Assembly (NCBI GenBank): GCA_020631735.1
Contig: CM036179.1
Coordinates: 21,877,063-21,941,062 of the forward strand
Length of the DNA: 64,000 nucleotides
Direction: 5' to 3'
From: Saccharum officinarum
Taxonomy: Eukaryota > Streptophyta > Magnoliopsida > Poales > Poaceae
Shown: positions 54,370-64,000 of the stretch, one piece after another
How positions within the stretch are numbered: the stretch's first letter is position 1
Layout: each line of letters opens with the position of its first letter
Program-made: the position numbers and the translations under genes
Notes under the pieces: generated by a model
Databases searched by the model: none
Told to the model about the DNA's origin: nothing
The model's input: only the letters and a program-made list of their open reading frames with translations

Positions 54370-55976
54370 TGAAAGCATCTAGGCCCCGAGGTTTGGTTTC
54401 GGCAATTGATGACAACGCTTTATTACCATGACTAACGTGTGTTTTGCAGAAACTTTGGTAAGTTAGGTCATGGAGGTTTTAACTGCTTTGGGCACCATGG
54501 TATTCATGCCCCTTGATGGAAATCGTTTCGGTTTTCAAAAGAGTGACGTCAAGATTAAGGACGGTTAGTTCCGGATGTCGAGGTGTTGAGATACATTTGG
54601 AATAACCGTTAGGATCTTCGTTTTTCTCTTTTGGCCATACTATAAAGGGGGGCATGAGCGGGTAGCTTGACCTAGGCAAGTCCTACATTTAGGTGTGGTG
54701 CACACTTGTTAAACTTGGCGCTAGGCAGCTCTAGAATAGCTCAAAGTTCAGTTGGAAGCAACTTGGTTCAAGTTGTGACGCGTTTCGGAGAGTTTCGGGT
54801 CGTTTTCCCATGACCGGACGCGGTCCTCGGCATGACCGAACGCGTCCGGTCAGTACAGTTCCACGGCTAGGGTTTCAGCTCTGACGACCAGACGCGGTCC
54901 TCGCGAGGACCGGACGTGGTGGTCAGAAGTCGACACGTGTCACTTGAGGGAAACACCCGATCGGACGCGACCTGGGTGTGATCGGCGCGTCCGGTCACAG
55001 TCCAGTAAGGTCCAGAGACGACCGGACGCGTCCGGTCATCACCGATCAGATGCGGTCGCACGTCCGGTGCGAGTACAGTATGCTCCCTGCACGATCGGAC
55101 GCGTCTGGTCGCCCCTGACCGGTGCGTCCGGTCACTCAGTTGATTTTCGGATTTCGACCGTTACGAGCGACCGGCGCGTCCGGTCAGTTCAACCGGCGCG
55201 TCCGGTCAGCCCGTGTTTTGCTGAGTCAGCGGGTAACAGTTCGTTTTGTCTGTGGGGTGTATAAATACATCCCCACCACCTCTTTTAAAGGTCTCTTGCT
55301 CATTTGATCAACTGAAAAACACCTTTGGAGTGTAAGGGAGTGCAAGAGCACTAGTGAGGATAGAGATTTGAGAATCAAAGCTTGAGAGTTCCTCACTAGC
55401 GATTAGAGAGTAGCAAGTGTGCATCCACCTTCTCATTTGGGCTCGTAGTAGTCAAGTGAGAGTTCTAGCTTGTTACTCTTGGTGATCGCCATCACCTAGA
55501 CGGCGTGGTGGTGATTGGGAGTTCGGTGATCATCCGACGGAGCTTGTGGATGACCCAACTCATCTTGTGAGTGGTTTTGGGTGATTCACCGCGACGGAGT
55601 GTCGAAGAATCAACCTGTAGAGAGCACTTGATCCTTGCGCGGATCAAGGGGGAGCTACACCCTTGCGCGGGTGCTCCAACGAGGACTAGTGGGGAGTGGT
55701 GACTCTCCGATACCTCGGAAAAACATTACCGTGTTCCTTGCCCCTTTACATTCAAGCATTTACATTCTCGTATTTACTTTCATTGCTTGTTTTACATTCC
55801 TAGATTTGCCATGCTAGACTAGGATTGGAAACTAGGGTGCAAAACTTTGTATCGGTAGACTATCTAGGAACACAAGTAGACACTAGGGGTGAATTCCGGC
55901 TTGTAGGATTTAATTCTTGCATTTAATTTTTAGAAAAGCCCAATTCACCCCCCTCTTGGGCATCTTGATCCTTTCA
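54370..55976 (+). repeat. 5' LTR of copia element 2 (1607 bp)
   Basis: Starts TGAAAGCATCTAGGCCCC and ends GATCCTTTCA. The U3 region has a dense array (54800-55215) of GACCGGACGCGTCCGGTC-like palindromes, then TATAAATA at 55260-55267, where transcription would begin. Confidence 0.87.
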
Positions 55977-55978
55977 AT

Positions 55979-55991
55979 TGGTATCGGAGCC
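55979..55991 (+). promoter_or_regulatory. Primer-binding site, initiator tRNA-Met type
   Basis: TGGTATCGGAGCC lies two bases after the LTR end; it differs by one base from the usual tRNA-Met complement (A to G). Confidence 0.72.
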
Positions 55992-56031
55992 GTGTTGCTC
56001 TTTTTTTTTAGGCTTTACCGCCTAGAGCAAG

Positions 56032-57971
56032 ATGTCTAACGGGGAAGGACCACCTCCCACCTTTGAGGGGGATGATTTTCCATATTGGAAAATCCGCATG
56101 GAGGCGTATCTCGAAGCCATAGATGTTGGATGTCTTAGAGCCGCAACCCAAGGGCTTCCCACTATCAAGGATCCCGCAAACCCCATTGGTGACGAGGAGA
56201 AGTACGACCGGTGGAATGCAAAGGCCAAAAATGCACTCTACCGGGGCTTAGGCAAAGATATCTTCAATCGTGTGCGTAATGCAAAGAACGCTCATGAATT
56301 GTGGGAAAATCTTTGTGCTCTCCATGAGGGAACTAAGAGTGAGCGTGAGGAACGCTATCACATAGCTTTAAAGAAAATTAATTCTTTTGAGATGCTTCCC
56401 AAAGAAAGTGCTAATGACATGTACACTCGCTTGAATGTTCTTGTAGAGGACCTCAATGCTCTTGGGCTCACTAAAATGAGCCAATCGGATGTTGCAAGGA
56501 AGATCTTGAGTGTGCTTCCCGTTGAGAAGTATGGTCACATTGTCACGGTGCTTCACCAAAGTGATCTTTCCACCGCAACACCGACTCAAGTATTAGGGAA
56601 AATCAATGCTCATGAGATGTACATGCATATCACTCCGGATGAGGGCTCATCATCTTCCAAGAAGAGAGACTTGGCCTTCAAAGCTAGTCATGACAAGAAG
56701 AAGAAGAAGGGCCAAGCCATGATGGTGCAAGAAAGCTCAAGTGAAAGTGATGTTGATGATGAATCACTTGCACTCATGGTGAGAAAGACCACCAAGATGC
56801 TAAAGAAGCTCAACAAGAGTGGCATCAAGTTCGATGGCAAGAAGAAGAAATTCTTCACAAGTAGCAAGAGAAAGCCAATCTCGGAGATGGATTGCTACAA
56901 TTGTGGTGAACTTGGCCACCTAGCTCATCAATGCCCTAGACCACCAAAAGACAAGTACAAGAACAAGAACAAGGGCAAGAAAAATGATTCAAGTGATGAA
57001 GAAGAAGAGAAGAAGAAGAACAAGCCATACAAGAAGAAGGATGGCAAGAAGAAGGAGTTCCACAAGAAGAAGGGGAGGAAAGGCATACATTGTTGGTGAT
57101 TGGCTCACCGACATTGAATCATCTTGTGAGTCCTCCGAAAGATGAGAGCGATGATGAGAAAGAGAAGGTTGCCGCATTTGTGATGGGGCCATCATCTTCA
57201 CCGATATCTTCATCACCACCTTCACCGCCTCCTTCACCATCATCGTCCACTACTCACCAATGCCTTATGGCCAAGAGTGAACGAAAGGTACAAAACCATG
57301 ATAGTGATGATAATGATGATAGTGATAGTGATGATGAATATGACGCACCTTCTTATGATGAACTTGTAAAATTGCTAAACAAATACACTAAAATCATAAG
57401 AAGGACTAGAAATGAAAATGATGATCTTCAAAATGAAAATGAATCACTCTCATCCAAGCTTGAAAATATTCAAAAGACTAGTGGTGAGCTTAGAGTTCAA
57501 AATGAAGTGATGTCTTCCACTCTCAAGGAGCTCAAAACCTCTTATAAAGAGCTTAAAGATCAACATGATAAACTTGAGAAGAAGCATGATGAGCTCATCA
57601 GTAGACATAATTCTCTAAAGGACAAATACACCACATTAAAAATTGACTATGATAGTCTTGTGGTTGCTAATGAACTTGCTCTTGAGACACATGATGCTAC
57701 TAACTATGTTGTTAAGTGTGATATAGCTACATCATGTGATGATTTGATCATTGAAAGCATTGAGCAAGGTTCTAGTAGCAAAGGCAACAGTGTGGTTGAG
57801 TCAAGCAACTATGATGATTATGCCAAGATCAAGTGTGAGAATGAGAAGCTTGCAAATGAGAACAAGAAGCTAAAAGGTTTGATGGCTCTTGAGAAGCAAC
57901 CAACAAATGAGTCACTCATTGAAGAAACAAAAAGCTCAAGCAAGAAAAAGAGCATCTCAAGACCGGCCTAA
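56032..57971 (+). pseudogene. Copia element 2 gag with CCHC knuckle and C-terminal coiled coil
   Basis: The first frame (56032-57099) starts MSNGEGPPPTFEGDDFPYWK, contains the gag core (RWNAKAKNALYRGLGKDIFN, LWENLCALHEGT), an acidic stretch and the zinc knuckle CYNCGELGHLAHQC, then a Lys-rich tail. Near 57085 the frame is lost by one base and then regained by another shift near 57140, after which a Ser/Pro-rich segment and a long coiled coil with repeated NEN/KLE heptads run to 57971. The SIRE lineage has this kind of extended gag. The two opposite shifts bracket only about 20 codons. Confidence 0.82.
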
Positions 57972-58023
57972 GCAAGTTCACAAGAGGCCAACATTTGCAA
58001 AGTGAGCTCCTCATGACACCGTA

Positions 58024-58320
58024 ATGAAGATGGATAGAAGTGGTATTGGGTACTTGGCAAATCAAGAGAAGAAAGCAAAAGCTCAACAAAAAAGCAAGTC
58101 AAAGCCCAAGCCAAAGAGATGTGTTGAGTGTGGTCAAGAAGGTCACTTTGCTCATGAATGCAAAACTCCACCACCACAACCCTTGTCCAAGCATGCTAGA
58201 CCTTTCGCCTTCAATGCTCATTATATGCTAAGAAAAGATTCAAATGGAAAGATGAAAGTCATGTTTTTGGGTCCCCAAACAAGAATAGGCCAAAGAAAAT
58301 ATGGGTTGCCAAGTCACTAG
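58024..58320 (+). pseudogene. Copia element 2, second CCHC zinc knuckle segment
   Basis: RCVECGQEGHFAHEC is a perfect CX2CX4HX4C knuckle within a Lys/Gln-rich context, followed by KKVMFLGPQ-like sequence that leads into protease in intact relatives. A stop at 57969-57971 separates it from the coiled coil and another at 58318-58320 from protease. Confidence 0.75.
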
Positions 58321-58387
58321 TGGAGAAAGTCAAGGGCCCCTCTCAAGTTTAGGTCCCTAAACAAAAAGCTTGATCTCTTGTGTGTAG

Positions 58388-59345
58388 GTGAACTACAAGA
58401 CCGTGGATCTCATTGGGTTATTGATAGTGGTTGCACTCAATATGACCGGTGATCCTCGTATGTTCACCACCATTGAAGAGAATGGAATATGTCAAGAGAA
58501 GATCACATTTGGAGATAATTCAAAGAGCAAAGTCAAGGGTATAGGCAAGATTGCAATATCACATGATCACTCACTCTCAAATGTGCTCTATGTTGCTTCA
58601 TTGAGTTTCAACTTGTTATCCGTTGGGCAACTTTGTGACCTTGGCTTCCAATGCTTGTTCACACCAAATGAAGTGAAAAGTTTCAAAGATAGATGACAAG
58701 CAAGTGATATTCAAAGGCTTTAGATACAACAATCTTTATTTTTGACTTCACCTCCGAAGATGCAAATTTGATGACATGTTTGTTCACCAAGACCTCACTT
58801 GGTTGGCTTTGGCATAGGAGGCTTGCTCATGTTGGAATGAACACTCTCAACAAGCTATTGAAGAAAGAACTAGTGAGAGGATTGAAGGATGTAAAGTTTG
58901 AAAAGGACAAACCTTGTAGTGCATGTCAAGCGGGCAAACAAGTTGCAAACACTCATCCAACCAAAGCTTTCATGTCAACTTCAAGAGTGCTAGAACTTCT
59001 ACACATGAATTTGTTTGGGCCTACAACATACAAGAGCTTGGGTGGTAATCTCTATTGTCTTGTGATAGTGGATGACTACTCAAGGTATACATGGACTTTC
59101 TTCCTTCATGACAAATCCGAAGTGGCAAATTGCTTCAAGAAGTTTGCAAAGAGAGCTCAAAATGAATTTGAAGTCAAGATAAAGAAGATTAGAAGTGACA
59201 ATGGCAAAGAGTTTGACAACACCAACATTGAAGCTTATTGTGATGAATTGAATCAAGCATGAGGTCTCTTCAACCTACACTCCTCAACAAAATGGTGTAG
59301 TTGAGAGAAAGAACCGAACTTTGATCACCCTTGCAAGAACAATGC
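58388..59345 (+). pseudogene. Copia element 2 protease and integrase
   Basis: The protease active-site phrase HWVIDSGCTQ is readable at 58410-58440, but the following bases lost two nucleotides (CAATATGACC), shifting the frame into GDPRMFTTIEENG. Integrase starts with the HHCC finger WHRRLAHVG ... PCSACQAGKQ (58800-58940). The first catalytic position reads LLHMNLFGP where relatives have Asp (Asn here); the second, IRSDNGKEF, is intact; the third, NGVVERKNRT (about 59290), sits after a frameshift and stop at 59260. The protein cannot be made and the triad is altered. Confidence 0.82.
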
Positions 59346-60106
59346 TAGATGAGTACAACACTCCGGAGAAGTTGTGGCCGAGGCAATCAACACCGCATGC
59401 TATGCTTCAAATCGCCTCTTCCTACAAAAGTTTCTTGCAAGACCCCCTATGAGTTGCTTAATGGGAAGAAGCCGGACGTCTCTTTCTTTCGGGTGTTTGG
59501 TTGCAAATGTTACATCTACAAGAAGCGTCAATACCTAGGGAAGTTTCAAAGACGTTGTGATACTGGTTTTCTTGTTGTTACTCATCAAAGTCCAAAGCAT
59601 ATAGAGTATTTAACCATGCCACCGGTTTCGTTGAAGAAACATATGATGTGGAATTTGATGAATCTAACGGCTCCCAAGGAGCAATTGAGAATTATGATGA
59701 TGTAGGTGATGAACCCTTGAGGGAGGCCATGAAGAACATGCCGGTGGGAGACATCAAGCCAAAAGATGATGATGACGATGTACAAATTGTTGATCCACCA
59801 TCTTCATCACGTGTGCCTCAAGATGATGACAAAGAGAGAGTTGAAAATGAAGACACTTATGTCTCTCATGAACAAGCCGAGGGACAAGCTCAAGATGTTG
59901 ATGCTCCCCATCCACCTCCTCAAGTGGTTGATAGAAGAAATTCACCACTACTTCAAGCACATCCACAAGATCTCATCATAGGGAGTCCTACAAAGGGAGT
60001 AATGACTCGATCTCAAAAGCTAGCTTCTTTTGTTGAACATCACTCTTTTGTCTCTTGTGTTGAACCTAAGAATGTAGAAGAAGCTCTTCAAGATCCGATT
60101 GGGTGA
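59346..60106 (+). pseudogene. Copia element 2 integrase C-terminus and linker
   Basis: Readable pieces in alternating frames are CKTPYELLNGKKPDVSFFRV, FGCKCYIYKKRQYLGKFQ, then an acidic, Asp-rich linker (59700-59950) and MTRSQKLASFVEHHSF, the standard sequence ahead of reverse transcriptase. At least three frame changes occur. Confidence 0.72.
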
Positions 60107-61600
60107 ATGCAATGCATGAAGAATTGAACAACTTCACCCGCAATCAAGTATGGACACTTGAAGAGCATCCTAAAGGTGCAAGAGTCATTGGAACCAAGTG
60201 GGTGTTCCGAAACAAGCAAGATGACCAAGGCATAGTGGTGAGGAACAAGGCAAGACTAGTTGCAAAGGGGTTCTCTCAAGTTGAAGGTCTTGATTTTGGA
60301 GAGACTTTTGCACCCGTTGCAAGACTTGAAGCCATTCGTATCCTCCTTGCATATGCATCACATCATGATATGAAACTATATCAAATGGATGTGAAAAGTG
60401 CATTCTTAAATGGCTTTATAAATGAACTAGTCTAATGTTAATCACCTCCCGGGTTTGAAGACCCTAGATATCCTAATCATATTTATAGGTTGTCCAAGGC
60501 GTTATATGGGCTCAAGCAAGCCCCTAGAGCGTGGTATGAGCGCCTCCGGACTTCCTCATTGAGAAGGGCTTCACCATTGGGAAGGTCGACACCACACTAT
60601 TCACCAAGAAGTTTAATGGGGAGATCTTTATTTGTCAAGTATATGTTGATGATATCATCTTCGGATCAACAAATGAAGATTATTGCAAGGAATTTGGTGA
60701 ATTGATGTCGAAGGAGTTCGAGATGTCAATGATTGGTGAGCTCACAATCTTCCTTGGATTTCAAGTAAAGCAAATGAGAGAAGGGATTTTCATCTCTCAA
60801 GAAAAGTATACCAAGGATCTTCTCAAAAGATTCAAGATGGAAGAATGCAAACCAATCAAGACCCCAATGCCATCAAATGGACATCTCGACCTAGATGAGG
60901 GAGGTAACCGGTTGATCAAACTCTCTACCGTTCTATGATTGGTAGCTTGTTGTACCTTTACCGCATCTAGGCCCGATATCAATGTTTAGTGTGTGCATGT
61001 GTGCCCACTTTCAAGCGTGCCCTAAAGAACTCACTTAAGTGCCGTAAAAAGAATCCTAGGATATCTTAAGCTCACCCAAGCATTGGTCTTTGGTATCCCA
61101 AAGGAGCTAGATTTCTAATAGTTGGCTATTCCGATTCGGACTATGCCGGTTGCAAAATTGATAAGAAAAAGCACATCCGGGAGGTGCCATTTGCTTGGAA
61201 GATCTTTAGTATCTTGGGTCATCTAAAAAGCAAAATAGTGTGGCTTTGTCCACCGCCGAGGCGGAATACATTGCCGCGGGGGCTTGTTGTGCACAAAATC
61301 TTATATATGAAACAACCCTCCTAGACTATGGAATTGTTCTTGAAAGGTGCCACTTTTATGTGATAATGAAAGTGCCGTGTAAAATGCTAATAATCCGGTA
61401 CAACACTCTCGCACCAAGCACATTGATATCCGCCATCACTTTCTAAGAGATCACGTTGCTAAAAATGACATATCACTAGAAGGGTGTAAGAAGTGAAAAT
61501 CAATTAGCGGATATCTTCACTAAACCTTTGGATGAGGCAACCTTTTGTAGGTTAAGAAGTGAACTCAATGTGCTTGATTCTAGCAACTTTAAAAAATGAG
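60107..61600 (+). pseudogene. Copia element 2 reverse transcriptase and RNase H
   Basis: The reverse transcriptase starts with [18 protein letters not shown], then [34 protein letters not shown] and [11 protein letters not shown], where a stop follows (60433-60435). The polymerase box [11 protein letters not shown] is present near 60640 but in a different frame from its flanks. RNase H shows SVALSTAEAEYIAAGACCAQ (about 61235), the [16 protein letters not shown] block and LADIFTKPLDEATF. The last frame ends at a TGA near 61600. Roughly seven frameshifts or stops were noted. Confidence 0.8.
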
Positions 61601-61675
61601 CGGTGTTGTCCCATGCATTGCATTGTATAATATGCCATGTTTTATTTTATCGCAATGCTTTTAGGGCTTGGCTAA

Positions 61676-61775
61676 NNNNNNNNNNNNNNNNNNNNNNNNN
61701 NNNNNNNNNNNNNNNNNNNNNNNNNNNNNNNNNNNNNNNNNNNNNNNNNNNNNNNNNNNNNNNNNNNNNNNNNNN
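61676..61775. other. Assembly gap (100 N)
   Basis: Exactly 100 unknown bases, the usual placeholder for a gap of unknown size. It joins the end of copia element 2 to the middle of a different copia element, so a substantial amount of sequence is probably missing (at least a copia LTR and the 5' part of the next element). Confidence 0.97.
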
Positions 61776-63449
61776 CCTGCCTAGCAAGGTTATTCATGAC
61801 CAAACACCTCTTACGCTCTATTTGACCAACAACCATATATATACAATCCTTAGAACCTTTGGCTGCGCATGTTGGCCTAACTTACGCCCATACAATTCCT
61901 GCAAACTTCAATTCCGCTCTAAACAACGTGCTTTTCTTGGGTATAGCAACATGCATAAAGGTTTTAAGTGCCTGGATATTTCTGAAGGACGGGTTTATAT
62001 TTCTCGCGACGTTGTGTTTGATGAGAATATTTACCCGTTTGCCCATCTTTATCCTAATGCCAGTGCTTGGTTAAAATCAGAGATTTTACTTCTTCCACTC
62101 TCCCTTCGTAATCCTTCATCCGATCTAGGGGACAACAATTCTTCTTCCTATTCTGGTAATGGTTCCCTATGCAATAACCCCTCTGTTGAGCATGCAGATA
62201 CTGGTGAAATTCTACATGGCGAGAACTCAGCGTCAACACAATCAAAGTCGGCTATTAATAGCCAAGATTTCATATTACCTCGTCACTTTCCAATTTTAGC
62301 AGGGACCGGCGCACCTCTTCAGGCGGATTCGCATGCCGCGCTGCCAGGATCCCCTCGGATCGCGAGTTGGATCACGCGTCGTCCTCCGCGCCCCTGCTTC
62401 CCGTGTCAGCATCCGACTCCGCTGCTCCGAACGCGCCACCTGGTGGCTCCGAACAGCGTCCCGCTTCGACGTTGGGGGCATGGGGGGAGCACGACTGCGA
62501 CACCCCCACATCTTCCTCGTTGTCGCCGCTGTCCGGCGCAGCGCCAGAACTAGAGTCACCGCCGCTTGGATCATCTGCACCAGCCAACACTGCGGTTTCT
62601 GCTGCACCTTCACAACTGCAGCGGCCTATCACTCGCCTCCAATATGGAATTAGAAAACCCAAAACATACACCGATGGTACGATAAGGTACGGTCAGCTTG
62701 CTACTGTATCTGATGAGTCACCTACTTTAGAACATGCATTGGTTGATAAAAATTGGAAACATGCCATGGATGTTGAATTTGATGCATTACACCGAAACAA
62801 AACTTGGCACCTAGTTCCACCCTAGAAAGGCAACAAAGTCTGCCAATTCTTACATTCTCCAATGACTGTACATTGGGAAGCAGTCAAAAGAATCCTACGA
62901 TATGTACAAGGCACTATTGGTTTGGGTATAAAAATTAGCAAGGCTAATTCTATGCTTGTTAGCGTCTTTTCTGATGCAGATTGGGCTGGCTGTCCTGATG
63001 ATAGACGATCTACGGGAGGCTTTGCCGTGTTCCTTGGCTGCAATCTAATATCTTGGTGTGCAAGAAAGCAGGCAACCGTGTCACGTTCAAGTACTGAAGC
63101 CGAATACAAGTCACTGGCAAATGCCACTACTGAGGTAATGTGGATCCAAAAATTATTTGATGAACTAGCAATACCACATCTCCGAGCAGCTTGTTTATGG
63201 TGTGACAATATTGGGACAAAGTATCTTTCTGCCAATCCAGTCTTTCATGCACGTACAAAACATATTGAAATTGATTATCATTTTGTAAGAGAGCAAGTTG
63301 CAGCCAAGCTCTTGGATATCAGATTCATCAGTACAACTGATCAAATAGCGGATGGGTTCACTAAAGCACTCCCTAAAAAACTAACAATCAAATTCCGGAA
63401 CAATCTCAACTTAACCAATGCCACTACACCACGACCCTTAAACAGCGAC
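61776..63449 (+). pseudogene. Ty1-copia element 3: integrase end and RNase H, reverse transcriptase deleted
   Basis: From the gap onward the plus strand reads LPSKVIHDQTPL, FGCACWPNLRPYNSCKLQF and RAFLGYSNMHKGFKCLD (integrase C-terminal part), then after a frameshift near 62350 a Ser/Pro-rich linker and RPITRLQYGIRKPKTY with WKHAMDVEFDALHRNKTWHL, the reverse transcriptase start. After a TAG at 62823-62825 and a few codons (KGNKV) the sequence jumps to [13 protein letters not shown] and RNase H ([61 protein letters not shown]). The whole polymerase core is missing. It belongs to a copia lineage different from the SIRE-type elements here. The last codons run into the CACTA end at 63422. Confidence 0.82.
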
Positions 63450-64000
63450 TGACTTGAAGTTGTTGTAACGGGTCTACAGCAACCGACGGTCCGTTGCTAA
63501 AAGTTATAGCAACAGACCCTAGCAGTTGTTGTTGAAGCCGTCGTTGTATGTGTACAGCGACGGACTTCATCTTTAGCGACAGACCGTCCATCGCTCCAAC
63601 TTTCGGCAGCAGACAGCGTGTTAGAACTTATAGCAACGGACAATCCAATGCTATAATAGCTTTTAGCAACTGACAGTTTGACAGGCTCAATTGTAAACAA
63701 ATAAAAAAAAAAAGCTAGTCTGAAGGTATACATTGATTCACGTACACAAGTGATGACATTCAAAAGTGATCATAATATCCATACATTGATTCATGTATCG
63801 AACAAGTACATTATACATGTAATGTCACTAACATCAAACTAGTCCTTGTTTGAAGTATCTCAGGATCAAAGGCAAGGCTAATCCTAGCTGATGTTAAAAA
63901 ATTTAGCATAGCACATGTCATGAAAACCAAAAAAAAACATTGGGCAAAAGCTCAAGATCTGCAACCATACAGCCATTAGGTCTTGACCAACTAATCGGTT
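63422..64000. mobile_element. CACTA element, left end (continues beyond window)
   Basis: Starts CACTACACCACGACCC at 63422 within the 3' end of copia element 3. Subterminal sequence to about 63690 is packed with forward and inverted AGCAACGGACCGTC/GACGGTCCGTTGCT-type repeats, as in CACTA ends. 63700-64000 is AT-rich with no gene. This terminus differs from that of the element ending at 4861, so it is another family. Confidence 0.7.

Larger units (their letters stand above)
54370..61675 (+). mobile_element. Ty1-copia (SIRE-type) element 2, nested in the gypsy element
   Basis: The 5' LTR (54370-55976), primer-binding site and a complete but decayed gag-pol (56032-61600) are present; the 3' LTR should follow but falls in the N gap. 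The insertion splits the gypsy RNase H at GCGCT/TGAAAG, and the candidate target duplication GCGCT (54365-54369) has its partner beyond the gap. Confidence 0.87.

Overview
This is nuclear DNA from a grass, most likely a panicoid (sorghum, sugarcane or Miscanthus type). The evidence is GC-rich, intron-poor genes with monocot codon use, CACTA ends built on TTTAGTCCCGGTT, Stowaway MITEs, CTAG-ended Helitrons and SIRE-type copia and Del/Tekay-type gypsy retrotransposons. About four fifths of the window is transposable-element DNA. No bacterial-type features, CRISPR arrays, rRNA genes or intact tRNA genes were seen.

The host core is a small cluster of family-1 UDP-glycosyltransferases (UGT73-like), all on the minus strand. 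UGT-A (13007-14518) looks intact. UGT-A' (40452-41777) is its near-identical copy inside a direct segmental duplication (7619-15213 versus 37088-42474) and has lost 63 codons covering almost the whole sugar-donor box. UGT-B (43240-44739) is a more distant relative whose last ~47 residues are replaced by foreign sequence next to a hAT transposase remnant. The only other recognisable host gene is an ERF transcription factor broken inside its AP2 domain (6153-6869).

Left arm (1-4861): the 3' part of a CACTA element with a Transposase_24-like/Ulp1-protease gene carrying two one-base frameshifts, ending in an array of alternating TTTAGTCCCGGTT repeats. 5-15 kb: the ERF relic, then duplication copy 1, which holds a 2.2-kb Pack-MULE carrying an internally deleted EXO70 fragment (10261-12445, 9-bp target duplication). 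Copy 2 preserves the site without the Pack-MULE. 15-36 kb: a TE field with a Stowaway, a probable Helitron with a phosphoglycerate-kinase-like exon, a 494-bp tandem duplication, a tRNA-derived SINE, a pol-less copia element, a hAT element, a LINE fragment, several MITEs, a small Helitron, a solo LTR and a non-autonomous CACTA.

37-45 kb: duplication copy 2 and UGT-B. 45-47.3 kb: a LINE that keeps ORF1 and its 3' end but has no ORF2. 47.3-54.4 kb: a minus-strand gypsy element with a ~5.1-kb LTR, interrupted in RNase H by a copia element (5' LTR 54370-55976, decayed gag-pol to 61.6 kb). A 100-N assembly gap (61676-61775) follows, then a second copia lacking most of its reverse transcriptase, into whose 3' end another CACTA element (from 63422) has inserted.

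The functional story is UGT family turnover by duplication, deletion and TE-driven chimerism in a nest of layered insertions. I found no convincing new biochemical system. The most unusual items are the donor-box-less UGT copy, the chimeric UGT tail, the Pack-MULE/EXO70 with its paralogous empty site, the palindrome arrays upstream of the TATA box in two copia LTRs, and the ORF1-only LINE.
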